A stretch of 64,000 nucleotides of DNA from Prochlorococcus sp. AG-402-K21 (GCA_003216775.1 QCII01000006.1:62001-126000); one strand, 5' to 3'. Shown: positions 1-8,296, counted from the stretch's first letter. Notes: a model not told the origin generated them from the letters alone. A program made the numbers and translations.

Positions 1-130
1 ATTCTCTTTTTTCGGGGCTTTCTATTTCTGCTAATTCATCAGAAAAATGAGAATCTTTCTGTGCCTTAAGCATTAAGTGACTTAATTTTTTATGACTTAT
101 TGCTTGAGGTAAATTGTTAGATTCACTCAT
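1..130 (-). CDS. Unidentified protein, N-terminal part only
   Basis: A reading frame begins with ATG at 130 and runs off the left edge without a stop, giving 43 residues beginning MSESNNLPQAISHKK. The visible part is hydrophilic and charged, with no signal peptide or membrane segment. I do not recognise it. It lies downstream of murD on the same strand, 86 bases after the murD stop. That gap holds a GC-rich element listed separately. The rest of the gene outside the window is needed to name it. Confidence 0.6.
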   Translation of the reverse strand, partial: MSESNNLPQAISHKKLSHLMLKAQKDSHFSDELAEIESPEKRE

Positions 131-216
131 TGCTAGTAGTTAATTTATAGTCAAAATCTAACTAATTAAGTGAATATTTGCTAGGGGGGAGGCGGTTGTA
201 ATGACCGACCTGAAAA
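131..216 (-). promoter_or_regulatory. GC-rich leader upstream of the partial gene
   Basis: Between the murD stop and the next gene the sequence changes from AT-rich to strongly GC-biased around 184-209. Read on the minus strand it has a small hairpin at 193-207 (stem CGGTC/GATTG-type pairing with one G-U pair, 5-base loop) followed by a run of six C at 184-189. It could be a structured 5' leader, a small RNA or an RNA-protein binding site. It does not fit a tRNA, a TPP riboswitch or the Yfr1 motif as I know them. Confidence 0.3.
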
Positions 217-1647
217 TTACGAAATGATATTTGAACAAAAAATGGATTTATTAACCTCAATTTTTTCACTTATTAGTTTCTTGAAATAATCTCCACGCTC
301 TTCATAATTTTTAAATTGATCAAAACTAGAGCATGAAGGTGAGAATAATAATGTTCCAACCCTATTATTTTGTAAATAATCAAAAACAAAATTTAAAAGG
401 TCTTTTAGTTCTGAAAATTCAAAAATATTTTTTTTAAATCCCTCATTAATAAGCGCCATTTTTAGGACTTTTGAGCTTTCTCCAAAAAGGAAAACACATT
501 TTACTTTTTTCTTTAAAACTTTTATCCACTCACTATATTCATTACCTTTTAATCTACCCCCAGCAATAATAATTATTTGACCTTCAATTGAACTTATTCC
601 TGCAATAGATGAATCAAAATTTGTAGCTTTACTATCATTAATTATTTCTAGATCATTATTTTTATAAATTGTTTCCATTCTATGAGGTAATTGTTTGTAA
701 TTAGATAAAGAATCTTTAATCTTCTTTCCAGATAATCCAACTTTTCTTGCTGCTGCTATTACCAATAAAAGATTTTGAAGATTATGCATTCCTTTTAAAG
801 AAAAATGTTCAAGTTTGAATAGCCTCTTTCCTCTCTCAACAATGTATGCTTGATTATCTATCCAATAATCGCACTGAATAAAATTTGATTTATCAAAACT
901 AGTTGTTATCCAAACCCCTCTTGATAGTGAACTGTATTGATCTCTTAGGTTTTTATCGTCATAATTATAAATTCTAAAATCTGATTTTTCTAGCAAGCTT
1001 TTTTTAATGTTGAAATAGTTTTCAAGTGTTTTATGTCTTTCAAGATGATCTTCTGTGAAGGTTGTCCATATTCCAATATTAGGTTTTACTTCTGGAGATA
1101 TTTCTATTTGATAACTGCTTAATTCAGCTACAACCCAATCGATTTTTTCATGTTTTTTGGAGTGAGCATATTTACACAAAGGTGTACCAATATTTCCAGC
1201 AAAAGGAGCATATAATCCAGCATCACAGAGTATATGGCTTAGTAGATGAGTAACAGTAGTCTTGCCATTAGTGCCAGTAATACCTATCCAATTTGTGTCT
1301 TTTAAAATTTCCCATGCAACATTAATTTCTCCAATTACTTTAATTCCCTTTTTTTTTAATTCAATAATAGTTATATGGTCATAAGGTATTGATGGACTTA
1401 CAACAACAGATTCGATCTCTTTCACAAAAGGTTGAATTTCTTCAAATACAAATTCTTTATTCAGAGAAACTAGTATATTAAGTTCTTCTAATTTTGTTTT
1501 TCTTTCTAAGAATTCTATCCCATCTTTACTTTCCCAAACAATTACTCTCTTATTGATGCTTCTCAAGTACTTGGCAGACCAAAATCCAGATTTACCTAAT
1601 CCAATTACAAGATTAATATTTCCTTTACTAGAATGATTATCTATCAT
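217..1647 (-). CDS. murD: UDP-N-acetylmuramoylalanine--D-glutamate ligase MurD
   Basis: MurD adds D-glutamate to UDP-MurNAc-L-alanine in the cytoplasm, using ATP, in peptidoglycan precursor synthesis. The protein starts with a Rossmann-like segment ([15 protein letters not shown]), followed by the Mur-ligase ATP loop [13 protein letters not shown] near residue 125 and the central ELSSYQIE and HLERHKT segments. The C-terminal domain has the NDSKATN motif that binds the product side. I chose the ATG at 1647, giving 476 residues; an upstream in-frame TTG at 1695 would add 16 residues with no sign of conservation. The protein has the usual MurD length. murA, ddl, ftsQ and ftsZ lie elsewhere in the window. 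Confidence 0.95.
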   Translation of the reverse strand: MIDNHSSKGNINLVIGLGKSGFWSAKYLRSINKRVIVWESKDGIEFLERKTKLEELNILVSLNKEFVFEEIQPFVKEIESVVVSPSIPYDHITIIELKKKGIKVIGEINVAWEILKDTNWIGITGTNGKTTVTHLLSHILCDAGLYAPFAGNIGTPLCKYAHSKKHEKIDWVVAELSSYQIEISPEVKPNIGIWTTFTEDHLERHKTLENYFNIKKSLLEKSDFRIYNYDDKNLRDQYSSLSRGVWITTSFDKSNFIQCDYWIDNQAYIVERGKRLFKLEHFSLKGMHNLQNLLLVIAAARKVGLSGKKIKDSLSNYKQLPHRMETIYKNNDLEIINDSKATNFDSSIAGISSIEGQIIIIAGGRLKGNEYSEWIKVLKKKVKCVFLFGESSKVLKMALINEGFKKNIFEFSELKDLLNFVFDYLQNNRVGTLLFSPSCSSFDQFKNYEERGDYFKKLISEKIEVNKSIFCSNIIS

Positions 1648-1747
1648 TAATTTTATAATTGCATTTATATTAATTGTGTTTAAGGGGTAATTCAATCATG
1701 AGATCTTTCTTCAGTATTTATAGTATTTGCCAAAGACAAGTTAACTA

Positions 1748-2014
1748 ATGGAAGAAAATACTGCAAAATATTGGTTCTCTTGGTTTTATGAAAAGTGGGA
1801 GAAAAATGCTCCAGGTGAATTAATTGAAAAGGGTTTAACTCCGTCTCAGATTGCTGAACGCTTTGTTAATGAAAACCATGATAGTTTTATTAAATTGTCA
1901 AAAAAAATTGATGAAAAAAATTATGATGCCTTAACAGAATTTATGAAACTCTCAGAGAGTGAATTACATATCTTGAAGTATTTTCTAAAGTTAGTAAAAA
2001 TGAAAAATTTATAA
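1748..2014 (+). CDS. Small conserved-type hypothetical protein
   Basis: An 88-residue soluble, mostly helical protein starting MEENTAKYWFSWFYEKWEK, rich in aromatic residues at the N terminus and in lysine at the C terminus. No signal peptide, membrane helix or cysteine motif is visible, and I do not recognise a family. It is transcribed away from murD, with about 100 bases between the start codons, so both genes may share a divergent promoter region. Its stop overlaps the 3' end of the convergent dehydrogenase gene by six bases. The coding character (regular codon use, plausible protein composition) makes it a likely real gene. Confidence 0.75.
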   Translation: MEENTAKYWFSWFYEKWEKNAPGELIEKGLTPSQIAERFVNENHDSFIKLSKKIDEKNYDALTEFMKLSESELHILKYFLKLVKMKNL

Positions 2015-2938
2015 GAAGTTACTAAGTATTTCAAGGCTTTTTTCCCATAAATTTTTTCTTTCTTTTTTATTCATAGCAAAAGGAGAGGTAGGGGATAGTT
2101 TTGGATGACCTCTAAAATTAAATCTTGGACCATAATGGTCACCGCCTCTTGCATCTGGTGAAGTAGCTGCAAAAAGTTGAGGTAAGGCACCCATCTCAGC
2201 AGTTTGAAAAATAGGGCTAAATAATTCCAAGGAGAAAATTTCTAATGGACTAGGGTTAGGTTTTTGAGCAGTAAAGAGGTTTGTTTTTGCAATTCCTGGG
2301 TGAGCAGCTAAAGAAAGTATATTTTTGTGCTTTAAGTTTTCATTTAGTTCCAAAGCAAACATTACATTTGCCAATTTGCTATTGGAGTAAGATTCCCATT
2401 TGTTGTAATAGTTCTCAGCTTTAAGATTTTTCCACCCAACTTTACCAAAAAACTGTGCTCCAGAAGTAACAGTCACTATTCTAGATTCTTCTTTTTTTTC
2501 AATAATTGGAAGTAGCTTTAGGGTCAAAAGCATGTGAGCTAGATGATTAACTGCAAATTGTATTTCATATCCCTGGGCACTAAGAGTTTTAGGCGGATGC
2601 ATAATGCCTGCATTATTGATTAGTAAATCCAAATTTTCAAAATTATCAAAAATTTTGGACTGAACTTCAACAATATTTTTTAAATCTGACAAATCTAATT
2701 CTAAAGGTGTAAATAATCCTTCAGGATTAAGTCCTTTAAGTATTTTGATAGTTTGAGTAGCTTTTTCAAGCGATCTACAAGCTATAACAACATGAGCATT
2801 TTTTTCTGCTAAGGCCTTTGCAGTGTAGTATCCAAGTCCACTATTCGCACCAGTAATTAGCGCTGTTTTGCCTGTAAGGTTTGGAATATTAGATGTTTCC
2901 CAGTTGGAGATTTTAGGTCTTGAAATAGTGGCAGTCAT
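2009..2938 (-). CDS. Short-chain dehydrogenase/reductase, POR/retinol-dehydrogenase-like
   Basis: A 309-residue classical SDR oxidoreductase. The NAD(P)-binding motif TGANSGLG is at residues 29-36, the NNAG motif lies near 108, the catalytic Ser is in VTVTSG, and the YSNSK (YxxxK) active site follows. The C-terminal region (DARGGDHYGP) resembles the protochlorophyllide reductase / retinol dehydrogenase branch, and picocyanobacterial homologues are often labelled POR-like. It lacks enough of the true POR signature to claim chlorophyll synthesis, so the substrate is unknown. The N terminus is soluble, which suggests a cytosolic enzyme. It is followed downstream only by a convergent small gene and is probably transcribed alone. 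Confidence 0.85.
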   Translation of the reverse strand: MTATISRPKISNWETSNIPNLTGKTALITGANSGLGYYTAKALAEKNAHVVIACRSLEKATQTIKILKGLNPEGLFTPLELDLSDLKNIVEVQSKIFDNFENLDLLINNAGIMHPPKTLSAQGYEIQFAVNHLAHMLLTLKLLPIIEKKEESRIVTVTSGAQFFGKVGWKNLKAENYYNKWESYSNSKLANVMFALELNENLKHKNILSLAAHPGIAKTNLFTAQKPNPSPLEIFSLELFSPIFQTAEMGALPQLFAATSPDARGGDHYGPRFNFRGHPKLSPTSPFAMNKKERKNLWEKSLEILSNFL

Positions 2939-3048
2939 TTAGTAATCCCGTAAATAGCTTTGGAATTTAAACCAAAAATTTAATTACTTTTCTACTGTAA
3001 ATACTGGAAGTAAGGATCGTGAGCTCTTTTTGAAGGTACTATTTAATA

Positions 3049-3798
3049 TTATTTTTCAATTGCATATTGCCATTCGTTATTTTGAGATAAACATTTCTCT
3101 CTAAGTAACTGTAATTTCCTACTATTTATTTTTATGACTATCCCATTAGTTGGATATTTCGCAAATATTTTTTTCTCTAACCAATTTTTTTTATATATTT
3201 GGATTTCGCTTGTATGATTTGTGAAGTAACTGTCAGGGGTGCTGAAGCCACATTTTTTAAGATAGTTAAGGGTTTCGTATTGATTAAGTCTTCCATTAAG
3301 TATTTGGAAACAGCAAAAGCGGAGACTTTCTCCAATCCCTTTCTTATCATTGAGGTATTTTCTTGTAATTCTTTGGGAAATGCCGGCAACTTGGTTTGTA
3401 GCGTATAGTTCACCTCTAATTTGAAAATCTCGTTTGATAGGAATACAATCGGGGACATTTTTAATTTGTTTAATTTTGCTTGAGACATCAAATCCTTTTT
3501 TTGTAATAGCTTTATTAAACTTGCCATCTATATATCTAATTGCAATAGCACAGCCATCAATTTTTGGTTGAATGCTTAATCTTGTTTTTGTTAATAAACT
3601 TTCCAAAAATTCTTTATGGTCTTCTTTGGCTAATTTTGGCAAAAGTTTATTATTTTTTTGATTAAAGTAGTCAGGCTCTGGATCAACAGGAATAAAGAGC
3701 TTTTCTAGTTGCTTAAATGCATCATCCGAAATTATGCCTTCACCTATTCTGTATTGTTCATCTAGATACTTAACATCTCTCACTAATAAATTATTCAT
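3049..3798 (-). CDS. Stand-alone NAD-dependent DNA ligase adenylation-domain protein
   Basis: This 249-residue protein matches the N-terminal part of bacterial LigA only. The nucleotidyl-lysine motif KIDG is at 79-82, RGELY at 128-132, a NGIVIK version of the DGVVIK motif at 218-223, and a degenerate final motif WQYAIEK ends the protein at 243-249. A short domain-Ia-like stretch (GIISDDAFKQLEKL) precedes it. Some NMN-contacting positions of the usual SDxEYD motif differ: F and K replace Y and D. The OB fold, zinc finger, HhH and BRCT domains of a roughly 670-residue ligase are absent, yet the catalytic lysine is kept. It may be an adenylating enzyme, a regulator or a decaying paralogue. A full ligA is expected elsewhere in the genome. 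Confidence 0.8.
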   Translation of the reverse strand: MNNLLVRDVKYLDEQYRIGEGIISDDAFKQLEKLFIPVDPEPDYFNQKNNKLLPKLAKEDHKEFLESLLTKTRLSIQPKIDGCAIAIRYIDGKFNKAITKKGFDVSSKIKQIKNVPDCIPIKRDFQIRGELYATNQVAGISQRITRKYLNDKKGIGESLRFCCFQILNGRLNQYETLNYLKKCGFSTPDSYFTNHTSEIQIYKKNWLEKKIFAKYPTNGIVIKINSRKLQLLREKCLSQNNEWQYAIEK

Positions 3799-4073
3799 AA
3801 TAATTTTGATAAATATTTAAAAATCTTTTAGAAAAAATCATTTAAATAAAAATTTGAAAATTTAAATTAAATCTAAAAAGTAATTGACCACTAAATATCC
3901 TCCTACGCAGAGAGCGATTTAAGAGTATAAAATGTACTGATCAGAAGTTTAAATTAAATACTTCAATCAAACATATTTACTAAAAGTGAAATAGAAAATT
4001 TTAAGGATTAATTTGTAAGTAAATTTTAGAAATTTCTATCAATACAAAAAAAATTTTTTAAAGTTATGAGAAA
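3799..4073. promoter_or_regulatory. Divergent intergenic region between ligase-like and photolyase-like genes
   Basis: A 275-base, very AT-rich stretch lying between two divergent genes, so it should hold promoters for both. I see no open reading frame with coding character, no convincing repeat and no terminator. A short less AT-rich island occurs around 3897-3945. No specific operator can be named. Confidence 0.4.
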
Positions 4074-5228
4074 ATGTCATTTTTATTAAAAGCTCAAAAT
4101 ACCTGGGAAAATTTTGCGAAATACAAAATTAATGATTATGCAAAATTAAGAAATTTTGATTTTGGGCCAAATAACGAAAGTTCAGTTTCAAAATTATCGC
4201 CTTTCATTACTCATAGAATATTATTGGAATATGATCTGATCCATGATATTAAAAGTAAGTACAAAATCAAAAATTCAACTAAATTTGTTGAAGAAATATT
4301 TTGGAGAGTTTACTGGAAAGGGTGGATGGAAAATAGACCTAAGGTTTGGAGAAATTTTATTTCAGAAAACAATCTCGATTTTGATTACGAGCTATATGAA
4401 AGTGCAATTAATGGCAATACAGAATTAGATTTTTTTAATTCTTGGGTCCATGAATTAAAGCAGTACAACTATTTGCATAACCATACAAGAATGTGGTTTG
4501 CGAGTACTTGGATATTTAATTTAGGCCTCCCATGGCAATTGGGAGCAAAGTTTTTCTTTAAATATCTTTTTGATGGAGATGCTTCATCTAATCTCCTTAG
4601 CTGGAGATGGGTCGGAGGATTGCAAACGAAGGGGAAACAATATATTTTTTCATCATCAAACCTCAGAAAGTTTTCAAATAATAGATTTAATGTAGAAAAA
4701 ATAAGTAATCAACAAATTTTTCTTGAAGAATCTAATCAAATACCATTTGAAGATGAGATTTATAAAAATGATATGGATCCTAAATCAGATAATCTGATTA
4801 TGTTTGAAAATGATCTGCACCTTGCAACCCTTAAAAATTTACTTCCAAGCTATAAAAAAGTATTTATTATCCTTTTAAAAAATGAACAAAGACAAATTAA
4901 ATTGTCTGAATCTGTTTTGAAATTTAAACAAGATTTGGTCTCTGAATTTGTAGAGCAATTTGATAATGTTGAACAGATTGATCCTTATTTACTGGAAAAT
5001 ACTTTTAAAAATACCAACGAAATAGACATTATTTATCCTGGAGTGGGAGAAAATTATGATTTCATAACTGAGTTTAAAAATTTACACCATAAAAAAATTT
5101 TTAATCTTGTGAGGGATGAAGATTTATTTGCTTGGAAATTTGCTAAGAGAGGGTTTTTTAAATTTAAAGAAAATATTCCAAAAATAAATCAGAGGATATT
5201 AGACAATTTTTCAAAAAATAATTTTTAA
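4074..5228 (+). CDS. Photolyase/cryptochrome-like protein with apparent domain swap
   Basis: A 384-residue protein. Residues 1-220 match the FAD-binding domain of DNA photolyases and cryptochromes: SKLSPFITHRILL near 39-51, EEIFWRVYWKGW near 73-84, HNHTRMWFASTW at 135-146, and DGDASSNLLSWRWVGGLQT near 167-185. In the usual family an alpha/beta antenna domain precedes this one. Here the N terminus is short, and a Rossmann-like half follows at about 240-384, starting LIMFENDLHL (compare the WFRRDLRL start of photolyases) and ending GFFKFKENIP (compare the K-V-F-T-P-F end). I infer a circular permutation. The function could be light-driven DNA repair or blue-light sensing. Start ATG at 4074. Confidence 0.75.
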   Translation: MSFLLKAQNTWENFAKYKINDYAKLRNFDFGPNNESSVSKLSPFITHRILLEYDLIHDIKSKYKIKNSTKFVEEIFWRVYWKGWMENRPKVWRNFISENNLDFDYELYESAINGNTELDFFNSWVHELKQYNYLHNHTRMWFASTWIFNLGLPWQLGAKFFFKYLFDGDASSNLLSWRWVGGLQTKGKQYIFSSSNLRKFSNNRFNVEKISNQQIFLEESNQIPFEDEIYKNDMDPKSDNLIMFENDLHLATLKNLLPSYKKVFIILLKNEQRQIKLSESVLKFKQDLVSEFVEQFDNVEQIDPYLLENTFKNTNEIDIIYPGVGENYDFITEFKNLHHKKIFNLVRDEDLFAWKFAKRGFFKFKENIPKINQRILDNFSKNNF

Positions 5229-5266
5229 CTTAGTTGAATTCCTAATCAGAAAATAACCCTTTTGGT

Positions 5267-5288
5267 AAGTAAGTATAAATACTTATTT
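5267..5288. repeat. Imperfect inverted repeat downstream of the photolyase-like gene
   Basis: Two 10-base arms (5267-5276 and 5279-5288) pair with one mismatch around a 2-base centre. There is no following T-run, so it is not a clear terminator. It could be a protein-binding palindrome upstream of the doxX gene. Confidence 0.25.
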
Positions 5289-5363
5289 AGGTGCGACTTT
5301 TGCTCTTTAATCCACGATGGATACTGTGACTAGTTATTTTTACTTAAGGATAATTTTTTTATA

Positions 5364-5915
5364 GTGCTTTCAACAATTCTTACCAAGTCGTTTAGTAAAG
5401 ATACGGCTTTATTAATTCTTAGAGTTATAACTGGAACTGTTCTTATTCATCACGGTTATGAGAAATTAGCAAATATAGAAAATTTCGCTGATGCTTTTGT
5501 TAGACCATTACATCTCCCATTCCCAATATTTTTATCATATATAGCGGCATTCTCAGAAATAGGTGGTAGTTGGTTACTGATTATCGGCTTAGCCACAAGA
5601 TTCGGAGCTTTGGCAATTGTTGGAACAATTTCTGTCGCTATATATCATGCACTTGTCACTTCAGGTTTTAATATTTTCTTACTAGAGCTTTTACTTTTGT
5701 ATTTCGCTTCAGCAACTTCAATTGCATTAACAGGTCCCGGTAATTTCTCTTTAGATGAAGTCATTATCAGAATTTTGAAATCAGAAGATGAGGAGCAAAT
5801 TATAACTTCGACAAAAGCAAAACCTTCCAAGCAAGTTGAAGTCAAAGAAGAAACAAGTAAAGGTGGCTTATTTCAATTTTTGCAAGCGAACATACTTTCA
5901 GATACTTCAAGCTAA
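5364..5915 (+). CDS. DoxX-family membrane protein
   Basis: A 183-residue integral membrane protein of the DoxX/SURF4-like group. It shows four hydrophobic segments: about 13-32, 57-77, 81-101 and 105-125. The family-typical RVITGTVLIHHGYEKL opening and the SEIGGSWLLIIGLATRFGA segment are present. DoxX proteins are often linked to redox and oxidative-stress responses, but the biochemical role here is not visible. A 45-residue charged C-terminal tail follows the membrane part. The start is GTG at 5364; no better ATG exists upstream. A likely intrinsic terminator lies just past its stop. Confidence 0.8.
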   Translation: MLSTILTKSFSKDTALLILRVITGTVLIHHGYEKLANIENFADAFVRPLHLPFPIFLSYIAAFSEIGGSWLLIIGLATRFGALAIVGTISVAIYHALVTSGFNIFLLELLLLYFASATSIALTGPGNFSLDEVIIRILKSEDEEQIITSTKAKPSKQVEVKEETSKGGLFQFLQANILSDTSS

Positions 5916-6080
5916 CTTTTTAGGATAAAGGTTATTGATTAGCTCTAACCTTTTTCGATAACTGTTTCTCTTCTCAAGTTTTATCTTAATTGTTGCTTCA
6001 GAAAGACTTATAAATAGCCCTATAGCTGTCACCCAAGATAAAAAAATAAAAGGGTTTTCTGGAATTTCTGAGAAATTCAT
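5907..6080 (-). CDS. Small single-span membrane protein, 57 residues
   Basis: A short open frame with an ATG at 6080 and TGA at 5907 encodes 57 residues. It starts MNFSEIPENPFIFLSW, has one hydrophobic helix (about residues 11-28, FIFLSWVTAIGLFISLSE) and ends with a basic, helical tail rich in K and R. The composition looks like a real small membrane protein rather than noise. It overlaps the 3' end of the doxX gene by nine bases on the opposite strand, and covers that gene's terminator. The next minus-strand gene upstream begins beyond 6155, so it could be the last gene of the PPOX/ICMT-like transcription unit. No family recognised. Confidence 0.5.
   Translation of the reverse strand: MNFSEIPENPFIFLSWVTAIGLFISLSEATIKIKLEKRNSYRKRLELINNLYPKKLA
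5927..5955 (+). terminator. Intrinsic terminator of the doxX gene
   Basis: An 8-base stem, AAAGGTTA at 5927-5934 and TAACCTTT at 5946-5953, with an 11-base loop and a run of T at 5951-5955. It sits 12 bases after the doxX stop. It also lies inside the small minus-strand reading frame. Confidence 0.55.
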
Positions 6081-6154
6081 ATGAATAATACTTCTTTTTT
6101 AAAACTGACTGATCACTATATATTTTTCAACCTAAATATACAATTTAGAAATAT

Positions 6155-6706
6155 TTAAGGATTAATTTCAACTTTTTCCCATTTCTTAATCTTTTCCCAA
6201 AGATATCGCTTATGAACAGATTGTTCTAATTTAAGAAGATCTACTGAATCGATTTCAAAATTTAGAACTACAAAATTTTCTGACTTGGGTAGATTGGATA
6301 ATATTTCATAAGTAGATTGGACTTTTGGGTTTATTTTCTCTCCAGGAGATCCCCAAAACCAAGAAGATTTTGATTTTTCTGATAATAAATCCCAATAATT
6401 TGTGTTATCACTTAATTCATGTATTTTTCCTTTGAATCTATATTGTGATTTGGTTTTCAAAAAGAACCATAATATTTCTGCATTAGGGTTAGATTTTAAA
6501 TGCCCAATTTTTTCACTTCTTCTATCTGTAAAAATAATCATTGAACTATCTTTATGCCAACCTCTGAAAACAACTGTTCTTAATCTTGGCTCATTTTCTT
6601 CGCTGACTGTTGCAAGCTGTATCCATCTATTAGAGGGTGATTTGCCCTCTTTTTTTATAGAAGATTTTAAATCTTGCCTCCAACTGGGAAAGTTGTTATC
6701 AGGCAT
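6155..6706 (-). CDS. PPOX-class FMN-binding protein (pyridoxamine-phosphate-oxidase-like)
   Basis: A 183-residue protein of the pyridoxamine 5'-phosphate oxidase-like split-barrel flavoproteins. It has the N-terminal barrel with RLRTVVFRGW near residue 41-50, the phosphate-contacting TDRRSEKIGHLKSNPNAEI segment, and a C-terminal domain ending KRYLWEKIKKWEK. It resembles the cyanobacterial PPOX family rather than the biosynthetic PdxH enzyme, so the FMN-dependent substrate is uncertain. Its start codon overlaps the stop of the upstream membrane protein gene (6699-6706), indicating translational coupling and an operon. Confidence 0.85.
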   Translation of the reverse strand: MPDNNFPSWRQDLKSSIKKEGKSPSNRWIQLATVSEENEPRLRTVVFRGWHKDSSMIIFTDRRSEKIGHLKSNPNAEILWFFLKTKSQYRFKGKIHELSDNTNYWDLLSEKSKSSWFWGSPGEKINPKVQSTYEILSNLPKSENFVVLNFEIDSVDLLKLEQSVHKRYLWEKIKKWEKVEINP

Positions 6707-7316
6707 TTAATTTAGGCAATATAAGACCACTTTTCTTTTTGTATTCTTCGAATGAATCATATTTTGAGAGCGATTTATCTTTTTTTATCATTCTTGGTAG
6801 AAAAACTATAGAGAAAAATATTGCAAGAATTACTAATGGTATGAAACTCATTGAAAGTATGACGAATGATAAATAAATTAGTATTTCTCCTAGATAATTT
6901 GTATTCCTTATATTTTTGAAAAATCCTTCTTTAATTAGATCTTTTTTTAATTTAAGAGAAAAATATTTTTGGGCATCACTAGCAAAGTGTAGAAACACAC
7001 CAATTATATTTATAGATACAGATGCAGCTATTACGATATTTGGAACAGATTTCTGAGATGAGATAAGAATGTAGGGAGCTACCCAGTAACTTCCAAGAAA
7101 AATAAAACCAGTAACTGAAGTTAAAAAATTGATTTTTTCTTTAAAATAAGGATCTGGGAATATCTTTTCTTTTAGAAGCCAAAGTAATCCATAAGTACCA
7201 TGCAGAGCTAAATAAACGTAGGGAGCGATCGTAAAATTATCAAAAAAAATCATAAGACCTAATACTACAAATGCAGTGAGCCCCTTATGTAGATTAATTA
7301 TTTGATTAAGTTTCAT
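6699..7316 (-). CDS. Membrane protein, isoprenylcysteine-methyltransferase / DUF1295-like
   Basis: A 205-residue polytopic membrane protein with about five to six hydrophobic helices. The C-terminal region has KNIRNTNYLGEIL and then FLPRMIKKDK...YDSFEEYKKK. This matches the phospholipid / isoprenylcysteine methyltransferase fold, where the equivalent RHPNYLGE and E-x-Y segments bind S-adenosylmethionine. A methyl-transfer or reductase role on a lipid-like substrate is plausible; the exact substrate is not visible. The ATG is at 7316. The stop overlaps the start of the downstream PPOX-class gene by eight bases. A tRNA-Val gene lies about 70 bases upstream on the same strand. Confidence 0.75.
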   Translation of the reverse strand: MKLNQIINLHKGLTAFVVLGLMIFFDNFTIAPYVYLALHGTYGLLWLLKEKIFPDPYFKEKINFLTSVTGFIFLGSYWVAPYILISSQKSVPNIVIAASVSINIIGVFLHFASDAQKYFSLKLKKDLIKEGFFKNIRNTNYLGEILIYLSFVILSMSFIPLVILAIFFSIVFLPRMIKKDKSLSKYDSFEEYKKKSGLILPKLNA

Positions 7317-7383
7317 CTTTTTTAATAATCTAAAAAATGAAATTATTTTCTGTGGATATAACCTAGGTCGTCAAAAGTTTTAA

Positions 7384-7455
7384 TGGGCGATACTGGATTC
7401 GAACCAGTGGCCACTACCGTGTCGAGGTAGTGCTCTACCACTGAGCTAATCGCCC
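7384..7455 (-). tRNA. trnV: tRNA-Val (GAC)
   Basis: A 72-base cloverleaf: acceptor GGGCGAT pairs with ATCGCCC, with discriminator A. The D arm has GCTCAGTGGTAGAGC. The anticodon stem CTACC/GGTAG encloses a loop with anticodon GAC, and the T arm has GGTTCGAATCC. CCA is not encoded. Confidence 0.95.
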
Positions 7456-7504
7456 CAATTGAGGAATTTTTAATCCCCCTTATAAGAAAATAGCAGGTTG
7501 CGTT

Positions 7505-8296
7505 TCATTTTCTAAGTAATTTAACTTTCCATCGTTCTCTTTTGGTTATTTCTAAATTTAGAATTTCGATAAATCCTTTATTTTCAAGTTCTAGTTTGTC
7601 GCCAATTTTTAGATTAATTGTTGGCTTATTAACTTTGCTTCCATTTAATCTGAGCATTCCATTTTCTATCCTTTCAATGATTTTGGTTCGTGATACCCTA
7701 AAGCCAGCTGATGCTATAGCATCTAATCTTGTTGAAGCTTCTACTGTATTGACAAGTTTTTTTGATCTTCCAGAAGGTATTTGTAATTCATCTATACCTA
7801 CTACATTAACTTTTACTTTTACGTCTCTTAAATAAAAAATTTTTTCATCTAGATGCTTAATATCTGAATTATCAATTATCCCTTGTGCTCCCCTATCGCC
7901 AATAGTCCATATATCTCCAACTTTTATTTGATTAAGCCCATTTTCAATTAAGAGGGATCTAAAGTCGTCTTGTGTAGCATTATCAAATAAAAAATTTCCA
8001 ATAATTTTTATTCCTTGAGCTGGAAAATTACTTTTTAGCGCATCCTCTTCAGGAAAATTATCTCCTCTAAAGCAAGCTATTCTAGATCTTTGAGAAGAGG
8101 AGAATCCTCCATAAATAAAAAATTTGAAATCATTTAAATTTTCAAAATCTTTTAAAATCTCTTCGCAAACATAAGTTGAATTAAATCCAGTCCAATAAGT
8201 TTCCCAGTGTTTGTAAGCTAAGTTAGCAATATTTATTAATTCCTCAGTTTCTTTTTTGTAGTTTGAATTTATTAAGATTCCTTTTAAGTCAATCAT
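7505..8296 (-). CDS. Photosystem II S4-domain RNA-binding protein
   Basis: A 263-residue protein of the cyanobacterial PSII S4 family (YlmH-like). The N-terminal two thirds form the YlmH-type domain, with FIYGGFSSSQRSRIACFRGD near 58-78. The C-terminal S4 RNA-binding domain runs from about residue 184, with TRLDAIASAGFRVSRTKI and GMLRLNGSKVNKP. It is thought to act in photosystem II assembly or translation, possibly at the ribosome; this is family knowledge, not visible here. The stop of the upstream hypothetical membrane protein is directly adjacent to this gene's ATG at 8296, so the two are probably co-transcribed. Confidence 0.85.
   Translation of the reverse strand: MIDLKGILINSNYKKETEELINIANLAYKHWETYWTGFNSTYVCEEILKDFENLNDFKFFIYGGFSSSQRSRIACFRGDNFPEEDALKSNFPAQGIKIIGNFLFDNATQDDFRSLLIENGLNQIKVGDIWTIGDRGAQGIIDNSDIKHLDEKIFYLRDVKVKVNVVGIDELQIPSGRSKKLVNTVEASTRLDAIASAGFRVSRTKIIERIENGMLRLNGSKVNKPTINLKIGDKLELENKGFIEILNLEITKRERWKVKLLRK

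Noticed and set aside
184-209. GC-rich patch as a tRNA or tRNA fragment
   Set aside because: No acceptor stem, no T-arm GTTCRA sequence and no anticodon loop can be formed.
3177-3527. Other-frame ORFs inside the ligase-like gene
   Set aside because: They lie within the coding frame carrying KIDG and RGELY and show no motif of their own.
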